64,000 nt of DNA from Actinomycetota bacterium (lineage in GTDB: Bacteria > Actinomycetota > Acidimicrobiia > Acidimicrobiales > Ilumatobacteraceae), in assembly GCA_005790505.1 (NCBI GenBank), contig SXUP01000019.1, forward strand, positions 20,587 through 84,586. The letters run 5' to 3'. Each line of letters opens with the position of its first letter. Positions within the stretch are counted from its first letter, which is position 1. Under the pieces are notes generated by a model that was not told the origin of the DNA, did no database searches, and saw only the letters and a list, made by a program, of their open reading frames with translations. Of the stretch, positions 35,368 through 43,568 are shown in pieces. Position numbers and translations under genes: made by a program.

Positions 35368-37200
35368 TTACCATGTGTCAATCATTGGTCGTTTTTTGCC
35401 ATTGCGCGGGGGCGCTGTCGGACAGGATTTTAAAATTCCAAGTATTCGTTGTCGGGTGTCGGCCGGATCAATTACATCATCAATCTCGACATGACTCGCC
35501 ATATTTAGGGCATTGCCTCTTTCGTACGCTGACGCAATGAGTTTGTCTTCAAGTTTCTGACGCTCGTCTGGATCGAGCGTCGCTTCGAGTTCTTTACGAA
35601 AACCCAATCGCACCGCGCCCTCTAATCCCATTCCACCAAATTCACCCGTTGGCCAAGAGAGTGTCGCGATCTTGGAATGGAAACTCCCGCCCGCCATCGC
35701 TTGAGCACCGAGGCCGTACCCCTTGCGCAGAATCACTGTGATCCAGGGAATGGTTGTGCTCGCGGCCGTCACAAACATGCGCGAAAAATGTCGCACTTGA
35801 GCAGTTTCTTCTGCTTCAGGGCCGACCATAAAACCAGGAGTATCACACAACGAAATCAGCGGTAGATCGTAGGCGTCACATAATTGCACGAAGCGAGCAG
35901 CCTTGTCAGCAGCAGGTGAATCAATTGCCCCTCCTAGATGTGCTGGATTATTGGCAATCACACCTATCGGCTTGCCCTCAATGCGCATCAGAGCGGTCAG
36001 TATTCCGATGCCAAATGTTGGTCGTAACTCGAGCACAGAATCAATATCACCAAGAGCGTCCAAGACAGTTCGTATGTTGTAGACCCGAGTTCGTTGCTCT
36101 GGAACAAGAGCCCTCATTGATTCGTCGCTGTGTCGAGAAAAAATTCGTGTTGAACCCTGAAAGTATGAGAGGTACTTCTTGGCCATTACCACGGCTTCTG
36201 CTTCGTCGGTGACGCGAATATCTACAACGCCGTTGGAAGTCTGCACATCTATCGGGCCGATATCGGTGGGGAGAACTTTTCCGAGACCGCCACCTTCAAT
36301 CATGGCTGGTCCAGCCATGCCGATGTTTGAGTTTTGGGTTGCAATGATGACATCACAACATCCAAGTAGTGCTGCGTTGCCTGCGAAACAATATCCAGAA
36401 GCGATACCAATGGTCGGGCTTAATCCTGAGAGTTGGGCAAAAAGTGCAAATGCCATCGTGTCAAGGCCTGCAACTCCAGGAGAGTCCGTGTCGCCTGGAC
36501 GTCCACCCCCGCCTTCGGCAAATAAAATCACAGGCAATCTCAAATCATGGGCAAGCGAAAAGAGGCGGTCTTTTTTGCGGTGATTCAAAAATCCTTGAGT
36601 GCCCGCAAGCACCGTGTAGTCATAAGATACGACAGCACAGCGGGACGCATCGGTGCCAAATGCATCAGCATTTATGGTTGCAAGACCACCAACAAGGCCG
36701 TCTGCAGGCGTGTTCTCAATCAGGTCTTGTAAATCTCGTCGTTGTCGCTGTGCTGCAATTGCAAAAGATCCATACTCTATGAAAGACCCGTCATCAACTA
36801 GGTCTGCAATATTTGCGCGGGCAGTTCGTTGACCTTTTTTTGCTCGCCGCTCTACAGCCTCGGGTCGTGCGGCATCAGAGGTCAGACTGCGGCGGACTTT
36901 GTAGCGGGCAAGGTCTGCACGCTCCGAAGGCTGTGTTGGTGTCGTTGCTTTTGTCGTGACTGGATCAACGGATCCTGGCGTGATTGTCAAAATAACCTGC
37001 ATAGCAGCAACTGTGTCTCCGGCTTTGACATAAATTTCGTTGATCGTCCCACTCACGCCAGAAACAAGTGAGTGTTCCATCTTCATTGACTCAAGCACGC
37101 CAACTTCTTGGTCTGCTGAGACATTGTCACCTACCTCAACAGAAACCCGAACCACCGTTCCAATAACTGGCGAAGTGATCGTGTGAAGACGTAAAGACAC
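35368..37200 (-). CDS. Biotin carboxyl carrier-carboxyltransferase fusion
   Basis: 610 aa joining two parts of an acyl-CoA carboxylase. Residues 1-75 form a biotinyl domain with ESMKMEH (biotin on Lys40); an Ala/Pro/Thr linker follows, and residues about 95-600 form a carboxyltransferase with FAEGGGGRPGD, GYCFAGNAALLGCCDV, SLCDTPGFMVG and RKGYGLGAQAM. Mycobacterial-type enzymes put the carrier on the biotin carboxylase instead. No biotin carboxylase gene is present in the window. Start GTG at 37200, with TGAGG close upstream. Substrate (acetyl-, propionyl-, methylcrotonyl- or another acyl-CoA) not readable. Confidence 0.9.
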   Translation of the reverse strand: MSLRLHTITSPVIGTVVRVSVEVGDNVSADQEVGVLESMKMEHSLVSGVSGTINEIYVKAGDTVAAMQVILTITPGSVDPVTTKATTPTQPSERADLARYKVRRSLTSDAARPEAVERRAKKGQRTARANIADLVDDGSFIEYGSFAIAAQRQRRDLQDLIENTPADGLVGGLATINADAFGTDASRCAVVSYDYTVLAGTQGFLNHRKKDRLFSLAHDLRLPVILFAEGGGGRPGDTDSPGVAGLDTMAFALFAQLSGLSPTIGIASGYCFAGNAALLGCCDVIIATQNSNIGMAGPAMIEGGGLGKVLPTDIGPIDVQTSNGVVDIRVTDEAEAVVMAKKYLSYFQGSTRIFSRHSDESMRALVPEQRTRVYNIRTVLDALGDIDSVLELRPTFGIGILTALMRIEGKPIGVIANNPAHLGGAIDSPAADKAARFVQLCDAYDLPLISLCDTPGFMVGPEAEETAQVRHFSRMFVTAASTTIPWITVILRKGYGLGAQAMAGGSFHSKIATLSWPTGEFGGMGLEGAVRLGFRKELEATLDPDERQKLEDKLIASAYERGNALNMASHVEIDDVIDPADTRQRILGILKSCPTAPPRNGKKRPMIDTW

Positions 37201-37236
37201 AACCTCAGGTTTAGCCCAAAACAGACTGTGCCGGTA

Positions 37237-37782
37237 CTAGTCAAGGGCGTCAGCGACGCGTTGCGACCAATCTATTGATTCAGTCGACGTACCTGTTTCG
37301 TGAAGTTCGGCTCGCTGTCGCGCCAGTTCAAGAGCAGCTTGGGCAAGATTGCTGGGCAATGTAGCCGCAATCTGATTGCGAAGGTGGGTAGCCAAGGCAG
37401 GACTTTTTCCCTGAGTAGATACTGCAATAACAACATCACCATCCCGATGAGTTGCCGCTAAGTAGAAAGAGCAACGCTGCGGATCATCAGCAGAGTTAAC
37501 CCAGATTCCTGCGGCGTCTGCTTCGTCGTAAATCTGTTGGTCAACAAGATGATCACCCGTTGCGGTGATCACCAACTGAAACTTGAGCGCATCACCATTC
37601 AGATAGGGGCGATCCACAACCGTCACATTGGTCATCGCTCGTAATTCATCCGTCACGCTTGGTGCAATAACAGTGACGAGCGCCCCTTGATCAGACAAAG
37701 CATGAGCCTTGCGGGTGGCTATTGGTCCACCGCCGACGACAAGCACTTTTCTGCCGCGCAGGTCAAGCATGATGGGCAACAT
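37237..37782 (-). CDS. Precorrin-2 dehydrogenase / sirohydrochlorin ferrochelatase-like
   Basis: 181 aa, equivalent to the N-terminal half of CysG (Met8/SirC type). VVGGGPIATRKAHAL binds NAD, VNSADDPQRCSFYLAA is the dehydrogenase core and STQGKSPALATHLRNQI the dimer segment. It oxidises precorrin-2 to sirohydrochlorin and may insert iron. It follows cobA by 8 bases in the sulfite reductase operon and so supplies siroheme to that enzyme. Confidence 0.93.
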   Translation of the reverse strand: MLPIMLDLRGRKVLVVGGGPIATRKAHALSDQGALVTVIAPSVTDELRAMTNVTVVDRPYLNGDALKFQLVITATGDHLVDQQIYDEADAAGIWVNSADDPQRCSFYLAATHRDGDVVIAVSTQGKSPALATHLRNQIAATLPSNLAQAALELARQRAELHETGTSTESIDWSQRVADALD

Positions 37783-37790
37783 CGGACCAA

Positions 37791-38528
37791 CTATTTAACG
37801 TTCACAAGTTGAGCAAGTTGAAGCGGGTCTCTGAGGTCCAAGCCTGCAACTGCACCAATCACAATCACGCTTGGAGCATGAGCACTAACAAACACTGCTT
37901 CGTGTAACTGCATGCGTAAGACCGTTTGCTCGTCGCGGGTACCTTTATGCACAATTGCAACAGGGGTAGATGCATCTAGCCCCCCTGCCATTAACTCTGT
38001 GGCAATACTTGCTAGCCGTTCGGTGCCCATCAAGATGACAAGAGTTGAGTCCGTGCGAGCATGTGCACGCCAGTCAACCGACTGAGACCCTTGCGCGCAG
38101 TGACCAGTCACGACAGTGACTGCTCGAGAGACAAGTCGATGTGTGACAGGAATTCCAGCTGCCGCAGGAACAGCAAAAGCAGATGAAATGCCAGGGACAA
38201 TCGTAAATGCAATTCCGGCACGAGCAAGGGCTTCTGCCTCTTCACCACCGCGTCCAAAAACAAAAGGGTCTCCACCTTTGATGCGAACCACTACGTCATG
38301 TTGGCGACCCAGAGAAACGAGTAAGTCATTGATGAGCTCTTGAGTGTGACTCGTGCCGGGACGCTTACCAACGTCAATGAGTTCGGCAGTTACACATGCC
38401 AGCGCAAGAATTTCAGCAGAGACCAACCTGTCAAAAACCACGACATCAGCACATTGCAAAAGTGATAATGCTTTGACGGTGAGTAATTCAGGATTCCCAG
38501 GTCCGGCTCCGACTAAATGTACGGTCAT
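37791..38528 (-). CDS. cobA: Uroporphyrinogen-III C-methyltransferase
   Basis: Uses two SAM to make precorrin-2, the first dedicated step to siroheme (and cobalamin). 245 aa from MTVHLVGAGPGNPELL; RIKGGDPFVFGRGGEEAEAL, VPGISSAFAVPAAAGIPVTH and ILMGTERL are classic. The ATG overlaps the sulfite reductase stop (ATGA), so they are translated together; the upstream in-frame start at 38537 is less likely. Gene named from family; a role limited to siroheme is inferred from the operon. Confidence 0.95.
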   Translation of the reverse strand: MTVHLVGAGPGNPELLTVKALSLLQCADVVVFDRLVSAEILALACVTAELIDVGKRPGTSHTQELINDLLVSLGRQHDVVVRIKGGDPFVFGRGGEEAEALARAGIAFTIVPGISSAFAVPAAAGIPVTHRLVSRAVTVVTGHCAQGSQSVDWRAHARTDSTLVILMGTERLASIATELMAGGLDASTPVAIVHKGTRDEQTVLRMQLHEAVFVSAHAPSVIVIGAVAGLDLRDPLQLAQLVNVK

Positions 38529-40315
38529 ACTGCACACTCAGAATCACCGACTGCCGCAACAAAGGGTCCGGTTTCGTCGTAATCGACAAAGAAATCAGGA
38601 TTTGCTTCTGGGGTTGGAAAGTGGTCAAGGTCGCGCAAGTCGCTCGCTATTGCATCCGCTCCACCGACACGATCCATCCATTGGCGAAATGTTTCAGCAG
38701 AAACTCGTTCGTTGGCAAAACGACGAACAACTCGGGCAACTGCCTCTGGTGCGGCTTTTGCCGGAAGACGCAATGCTTTTTCGCCGAAGTGAATCTGCTC
38801 TTGACCTACGTATCCGCCCAGCAACATCTGATATCCGGGCGCTGCTTGACCGTGAGCACGACGTTCTGCCCCAAAAAATCCGATGTCAGAAGCATGATGT
38901 TGGCCGCAACTATTTGTGCAGCCCGAGATGTTTATTCGAACCCCACCAACTTCGGCAAGTCCTTCTTCTTCCAAAATATCTCCGATTGCTTTTGCAAGTC
39001 CGCGTGACTGTGTGACTGCAATGTTGCAGGTGTCTGAGCCAGGGCAGGCTACGACATCTCGAGCCAACTCGGCTCCTGGTCGAGCCATTCCAATAGCGTC
39101 GAGGGCGCCATACAAGCGGGGCAATTGGTCGTTGCTCAACGCCCTAAACACGACATTTTGCCGATTTGATAAGCGCACATCAGAATTTAGTTCACGCTGA
39201 ATACTGGCAAGAGCCAAGAATTGTGCGGCAGTTATATCGCCAAGGGGAGCATAAGCAACAGCGGAAACTGTGCCATTGGCGGTGCCGCGAATCACGCTTG
39301 TCTGGACCCAACGTTCGTATGGATCTTTTGCTCGCAATTGAATGCTTACTCCTTGACCAACGGCTGTTATCTCTCCCGTCAGCGCTCGACCTGCTGGTGC
39401 ATCACCAGCAGCAACTACTTCTGGTGGTATCCCTCCAGGCCATGACGAAGACGCAGGCAATGTCGTGCGTATTTTCATAACGCGACTACGGACTTCGTCA
39501 ATGCCAATCTGATCAACGACCCACTTCAGGCGAGCGCGAAGTTTGTTGTCGCGATTGCCGGTTTGTTCAAATACCCGAAGTGTGGCTTCAATTGTTGGCA
39601 GCAAGTCTTCTCGCGACGTAAAATCTTCGAGTGCTAAGGCGGGATGAGGAGTGGCTCCTAGTCCACCTGCAATATAGACACGAAATCCTTGCTCAATGGA
39701 CCCGTCGGAGTTTTGACGCGATGTTGCAATCACCCCGAAGTCATTGAACATTGCTTGACCACAATCCGTTGAGCAACCAGAAAAGTTCACCTTGAACTTA
39801 CGGGGGAGTCTCTGCCCAAGTGGGTTGCGTACAAAATGGCGAAACGTTGCTTCTGCCCATGGCGTGACATCGAGTTGTTCGTGGGGACATGCGCCTGCCA
39901 AGTGACAAGCCATTACATTGCGCACCGTGTCTCCGCACGATTCGCGAGTAGTGAGTTCAACTTTGGCAAGTTCTCTTAGAAGATCGGGTATGCGAGTGAG
40001 TTCGACGAAGTGAAACTGAATGTTTTGTCGTGTCGTGATGTGTCCCCAACCGCGTGAATATTGGGTCGCAAATGTTGCCATCAATTCAAATTGTTCGGGA
40101 GTAATAGACCCCGCAGGCAACTTGATGCGCACCATTTGGCTCGTACCGCCTTGGCGTTGTCCGTAGATGCCGTTGTTCAAACGCATCACCCGAAACACAT
40201 CTTCTGCAATTTCTCCTGCAAGGTATTGATTTATGGCGATTTCAAAACGCTCAATGTCGGCGTCTTGTTCAGCACCCAAGTCTCGGTGCGGAGTTATTGC
40301 TGGGGGTATTGCCAT
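38525..40315 (-). CDS. sir: Siroheme sulfite reductase (ferredoxin-type sulfite/nitrite reductase family)
   Basis: 596 aa; six-electron reduction of sulfite to sulfide. Two ferredoxin-like half domains and two siroheme-binding halves: SRGWGHITTRQNIQFH with Arg ligands, then the [4Fe-4S]/siroheme cysteines in ACPGSDTCNIA (C-x5-C) and GCTNSCGQHHA (C-x3-C). Nitrite reductase is the alternative; the adjacent siroheme genes fit both, but a 22-base motif shared with cysM favours sulfur assimilation. No cysH or sulfate adenylyltransferase genes are here. AGGA lies upstream of the ATG. Confidence 0.9.
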   Translation of the reverse strand: MAIPPAITPHRDLGAEQDADIERFEIAINQYLAGEIAEDVFRVMRLNNGIYGQRQGGTSQMVRIKLPAGSITPEQFELMATFATQYSRGWGHITTRQNIQFHFVELTRIPDLLRELAKVELTTRESCGDTVRNVMACHLAGACPHEQLDVTPWAEATFRHFVRNPLGQRLPRKFKVNFSGCSTDCGQAMFNDFGVIATSRQNSDGSIEQGFRVYIAGGLGATPHPALALEDFTSREDLLPTIEATLRVFEQTGNRDNKLRARLKWVVDQIGIDEVRSRVMKIRTTLPASSSWPGGIPPEVVAAGDAPAGRALTGEITAVGQGVSIQLRAKDPYERWVQTSVIRGTANGTVSAVAYAPLGDITAAQFLALASIQRELNSDVRLSNRQNVVFRALSNDQLPRLYGALDAIGMARPGAELARDVVACPGSDTCNIAVTQSRGLAKAIGDILEEEGLAEVGGVRINISGCTNSCGQHHASDIGFFGAERRAHGQAAPGYQMLLGGYVGQEQIHFGEKALRLPAKAAPEAVARVVRRFANERVSAETFRQWMDRVGGADAIASDLRDLDHFPTPEANPDFFVDYDETGPFVAAVGDSECAV

Positions 40316-40339
40316 CGGGACTCGTTCCTGTTTTGTCCT

Positions 40340-40361
40340 CTAAATCCGACTAACTTGGTCA
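40340..40361 (-). promoter_or_regulatory. Candidate sulfur-regulon operator upstream of sir
   Basis: On the minus strand TGAC-N4-TTAGTCGG-N3-TAG, ending 24 bases before the sir ATG. The cysM upstream region has the same three blocks with the same gaps, ending 23 bases before its ATG (15 of 22 bases identical). No other sequence resemblance between the two regions is apparent. Confidence 0.5.
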
Positions 40362-40399
40362 AGATTAGCAGGACATGTACCCGAGAGCAACGGAAGAGC

Positions 40400-40654
40400 C
40401 TAAATGTTGGGGTCATGACCTATTTCTCGCAAGGCATCAGTAAGTGCGTGGCGTAGTCGCATCGTGTGTTGAGGAAGAAGATGAGCGACTAGTCCTTGAC
40501 CAGGACGCCCGACTTCTTCAATCGTGAGCACCACTCTAGGTACCGTGTCGTCGTAGTCGTCACTGATTGCTACAGCCCAAGACAACAAAGAGGCATCCTC
40601 GATGCCTTCGAGGTCAGATTGGCTGAAGGGGTAATCGTCAATTGATCTGCGCAT
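40400..40654 (-). CDS. Small acidic hypothetical protein
   Basis: 84 aa, not recognised. Acidic N-terminal half (DLEGIEDASLLSWAVAISDD), then VVLTIEEVGRPGQGLVAHLL and a helical end MRLRHALTDALREIG. No Cys, no membrane segment. Starts with ATG; CATAAT lies 6 bases upstream. It follows the 2OG oxygenase gene by 7 bases on the same strand and precedes sir by 84 bases, so it could be the last gene of a two-gene unit. Confidence 0.65.
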   Translation of the reverse strand: MRRSIDDYPFSQSDLEGIEDASLLSWAVAISDDYDDTVPRVVLTIEEVGRPGQGLVAHLLPQHTMRLRHALTDALREIGHDPNI

Positions 40655-40661
40655 GTTGTAA

Positions 40662-41630
40662 TTATGCCACTACGGGGGGAGTGCGCTCAGAAATTTGATA
40701 GTCACTCACTTGGGTGTCATCTGCTCCGAGATCCTCAAAATTGTCGTAGGCCCGAGCAGCCATAAAATTTCGCCACGGAATCGGGCGATAGCGAACGCTA
40801 GAGGTGCAAAGTTCGGGGATTGGTTCAATAATCGCATCTCGTTGTGGGTTGGCAAAATAGGGAATACTGAACCGACGTTGTGTGGTCATTGGAAGAACGC
40901 GATGCACGGCAGCGCGGTATCGATCGTTTGTCCACGCTTGCATCATGTCGCCAAGGTTGACAACAATCGTGCCCGCTGTGGGCGCCACATCAATCCACCC
41001 ATTGTCTAGCGACTCTGTTTGCAACCCACCAGTGTTGTCTTGCAACAATAATGTCAGTACTCCTGGGTCGGTGTGATGTCCTAGAGCGGTTTCTCCCAAG
41101 CTGGCGAGTCCATCACGCTCATCCTTTGGAACAGGGTCGCCGATTGGATAGTGATTGAGCCGAACTGTGCTACTTGTTCGGGCACAAGATGTAAGTGTGC
41201 GCGAAGTGGAAGATAACTGTAGTGCGTCGTGCAGTAGGGACAGAGTTCGATCCGCCAAGATGCTGAACGAATTGAAAAAATCAACCATGACTTCTCGAAA
41301 TCCGGGAAGATCTGCCGGCCATTGATTGCGAGCATCAAGAAGTTTTTCTGTGGGGTCGATGAAGTCAAGCACCTCTTTGTTGTCACGTTTGCGTTTTGTC
41401 AATTCGCGATCAAAGTATCCAAGGGGGTTTTCTTTGGATCGCATAATCGATGTGCGTACCGAGCGATCAGCATCAAAAAAGCGTCGTGTTTGAGTCCATG
41501 TTTGAGCGATTAAATCGTCGAGTCCATGACCACTCAGTAAAAAGAAACCGTGGTCGCGACATGCCGCATCAAGCGACTGCATTGAGACGGCGGAGGGGTC
41601 AGAGATATCTACAGTCGGGACTGCGGTCAT
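40662..41630 (-). CDS. 2-oxoglutarate/Fe(II) oxygenase, isopenicillin N synthase-like
   Basis: 322 aa, non-haem iron oxygenase. N-terminal DIOX_N segment with DAACRDHGFFLLSGHGLDD, then the jelly-roll core: HHTDPGVLTLLLQD gives His-x-Asp, GDMMQAWTNDRYRAAVHRV gives the distal His, and RRFSIPYFANP the 2-oxoglutarate Arg-x-Ser. The first step and product are unknown; related enzymes act on small metabolites in many bacteria. Divergent from the zinc transporter operon across a 101-base gap. Confidence 0.9.
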   Translation of the reverse strand: MTAVPTVDISDPSAVSMQSLDAACRDHGFFLLSGHGLDDLIAQTWTQTRRFFDADRSVRTSIMRSKENPLGYFDRELTKRKRDNKEVLDFIDPTEKLLDARNQWPADLPGFREVMVDFFNSFSILADRTLSLLHDALQLSSTSRTLTSCARTSSTVRLNHYPIGDPVPKDERDGLASLGETALGHHTDPGVLTLLLQDNTGGLQTESLDNGWIDVAPTAGTIVVNLGDMMQAWTNDRYRAAVHRVLPMTTQRRFSIPYFANPQRDAIIEPIPELCTSSVRYRPIPWRNFMAARAYDNFEDLGADDTQVSDYQISERTPPVVA

Positions 41631-41650
41631 GACCCAATGTTTGCACAGCA

Positions 41651-41665
41651 GGTGCTAGGAGCACC
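41651..41665. repeat. Inverted repeat between 2OG oxygenase gene and znuA
   Basis: GGTGCT-AGG-AGCACC is a perfect 6-bp palindrome with a 3-base centre, 21 bases upstream of the oxygenase start and 32 bases before the znuA -35 box. It may be an operator or chance; no T-run follows, so it does not look like a terminator. Confidence 0.3.
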
Positions 41666-41696
41666 CCGTGACATCCTGCTACCAGTCGCATCTAGG

Positions 41697-41725
41697 TTGA
41701 TAACGGTTCTCATTACTGTTATGCT
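41697..41725 (+). promoter_or_regulatory. Leaderless promoter of znuA
   Basis: TTGATA (-35, 41697-41702), 17-base spacer, TATGCT (-10, 41720-41725), then 6 bases to the ATG at 41732. This is the best-formed promoter of the window and predicts transcription starting at the start codon. Confidence 0.65.
41698..41712. promoter_or_regulatory. Zur-like operator
   Basis: TGATAACGGTTCTCA is a 15-base near-perfect palindrome (pattern TGA-N-AAC-N-GTT-N-TCA), close in layout to known Zur boxes of the TGA-N-AAT-N-ATT-N-TCA type. It covers the -35 box and spacer, so binding of a zinc-loaded repressor would block RNA polymerase. No zur gene is in the window. Confidence 0.55.
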
Positions 41726-41731
41726 GAAGGC

Positions 41732-42661
41732 ATGAACCTTAAAATCAAGCAATACCAAGTCAATAGTGTTTTAGTTCTGGCTCTAGGGGCCCTTCTTGTC
41801 GGTTGTGGATCAAGCCAAAGCACCAAGTCTGAGGAGGCGAAAAAGCCTGTCATCGTCGCGTCCTACAGCATTCTTGGAGATCTTGTGACTGATCTTGTTG
41901 GTAGCAATGCAGACGTTGTTGTGCTTGTTGAAAACGGTCAAGATCCGCATGAGTTTGAGCCGACGGTAAAAGATGTTGAGCAGATCAACAATGCAGATCT
42001 AGTCATTGTTAATGGGCTTGATCTAGAAGAGAATCTTGTGGACGTGTTGGCACAAGCCTCCGCCAAGGGTGTAGCCGTGTTTGAGGTAGCAGAGCATGTG
42101 ACATTGCGAACCGTAGGTTCCGAATCAGCGGCAGGTTCAGAAATGGAAGATAGTAAAGATGGCAGGGATCCGCATGTTTGGCTTGATCCGCTCACGTTGT
42201 CTGAGATGATTCCAGATTTGTCGGCAAAATTAGGAGAAATCCTTGAAATTGATCTCGTCAGCCAGGCCAATGAATTGACCTCGAAGTTGTCTTCTCTCAA
42301 TGATCAACTTGCATTAATCATGTCGCCAATCTCAAACTGTGCCTTAGTAACGGGGCACGATTCACTTGGATATTTTGCGGCACGATACGGGTGCGACGTG
42401 GTTGGCGCGGTGATTCCGAGCTTGTCATCTTCTGCTGAGACATCGGCTGGCGAACTCTCCGACCTCAAGAAACTTGCCACCGATGCCCAGGTGAAGGCAA
42501 TCTTCACCGAACTCGGAACTCCGCGCGCCGTAGTTGATCAAATCGCCCGCGAAGTAGGCGTCAAAGTGGTCGAATTGCAAACACATTTCTTGCCCGACGA
42601 CGGCCACTATGCAGACCTAGTCACGCAACTAGCGACGTCCATCGCCAATGCCTTGAAGTAA
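41732..42661 (+). CDS. znuA: Zinc (metal) ABC transporter substrate-binding lipoprotein
   Basis: 309 aa. Signal peptide with lipobox LLVGCG (Cys near 25) anchors it outside the membrane. Cluster A-I fold: ASYSILGDLV, DPHEFEPT, DPHVWLDP and TGHDSLGYFA carry the His ligands; a short acidic/Ser stretch (about 130-145) stands in for the His-rich loop of many ZnuA proteins. First gene of znuABC. The Zur-like operator argues for zinc over manganese. Confidence 0.92.
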   Translation: MNLKIKQYQVNSVLVLALGALLVGCGSSQSTKSEEAKKPVIVASYSILGDLVTDLVGSNADVVVLVENGQDPHEFEPTVKDVEQINNADLVIVNGLDLEENLVDVLAQASAKGVAVFEVAEHVTLRTVGSESAAGSEMEDSKDGRDPHVWLDPLTLSEMIPDLSAKLGEILEIDLVSQANELTSKLSSLNDQLALIMSPISNCALVTGHDSLGYFAARYGCDVVGAVIPSLSSSAETSAGELSDLKKLATDAQVKAIFTELGTPRAVVDQIAREVGVKVVELQTHFLPDDGHYADLVTQLATSIANALK

Positions 42662-42680
42662 AGTCTGCTGGACTAGATGG

Positions 42681-43568
42681 ATGGTTGATTTTCTGCTTGG
42701 TCCTTTTGCCGACAACGAGTTCTTGCGTCAGTCACTTATGGCGGGAATCTTGGTCGCCTGTATCTGCGCTGTGGCTGGAACATTCGTGGTGCTACGGGGA
42801 CTTGCTTTTGTCGGAGACGCCCTCGCCCACGGCGTTGTTCCTGGAGTTGCAACAGCAACATTGCTCGGTGTTTCAGGAATATTCGGTGCGGCCATCGGAG
42901 CGATAGTAATGATGACTGGAGTTGCCCTGGTATCACGGCGTTTTCGAATGTCAAGCGACACGTCAATCGGCTTGTTGTTTGTTGGGATGCTGGCTCTCGG
43001 AGTGATTATCACTTCACGATCCAGTTCTTTTTCGGGAGACATCACAGAAATTTTATTTGGAGAAGTACTGGGCATAAGCGATGCTGATTTATGGTGGCAG
43101 GCTGTTGCCTTAATGGTGGTAGGGGCAATCGCATGGGTTTGTCGTCGGCCATTTCTGTTGTTGTCGATTGATGAAGGCCTCGCCCAGACATCGGGGTTTT
43201 CAGTGCACCGTTATCACAACATGATGTTGGGGATGGTCGCACTAACAGTCGTGGCAAGTTTTCAAACCGTCGGCACATTGCTTGTGCTCGGTATGTTGAT
43301 TGCACCAGCAGCAACCGGAGTCCTATTTGCACGTCGGGTATCAACGGTGATGTTGACTGCGGCTGGGGTTGGAATTCTCTCTACCTATGTCGGGCTTTTG
43401 CTGAGCTATCACGCCGACCTTGCCGCTGGTGCAAGCATTATTTTAGTGACAGTGTTGATTTTTGCGCTCTGTGCAATTGTGGTGGAGATTCAGCGTTGGC
43501 GGGGTCATCGTAAAGATATTCACCACGACCACGAACAGCCACACATTCACGCCCAGGTTCACCTCTGA
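42681..43568 (+). CDS. znuB: Zinc (metal) ABC transporter permease
   Basis: 295 aa with eight to nine membrane helices; GLAFVGDALAHGVVPGVA and FQTVGTLLVLGMLIAPAATG are hallmark segments of the ABC-3 permease family. The cytoplasmic C-terminus has a His-rich tail, HHDHEQPHIHAQVH, which could bind zinc. Lies 19 bases after znuA and overlaps znuC (TGATG). Confidence 0.93.
   Translation: MVDFLLGPFADNEFLRQSLMAGILVACICAVAGTFVVLRGLAFVGDALAHGVVPGVATATLLGVSGIFGAAIGAIVMMTGVALVSRRFRMSSDTSIGLLFVGMLALGVIITSRSSSFSGDITEILFGEVLGISDADLWWQAVALMVVGAIAWVCRRPFLLLSIDEGLAQTSGFSVHRYHNMMLGMVALTVVASFQTVGTLLVLGMLIAPAATGVLFARRVSTVMLTAAGVGILSTYVGLLLSYHADLAAGASIILVTVLIFALCAIVVEIQRWRGHRKDIHHDHEQPHIHAQVHL

Noticed and set aside
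38498..38525. Third copy of the TTAGTCGG sulfur motif at the start of cobA
   Set aside because: The 8-mer there encodes LVG of the conserved LVGAGPG motif and lacks the flanking TGAC and TAG blocks, so it is coding coincidence.
41651..41665. Intrinsic terminator between the oxygenase gene and znuA
   Set aside because: The palindrome lies upstream of both divergent genes and has no T-run, so it cannot terminate either.
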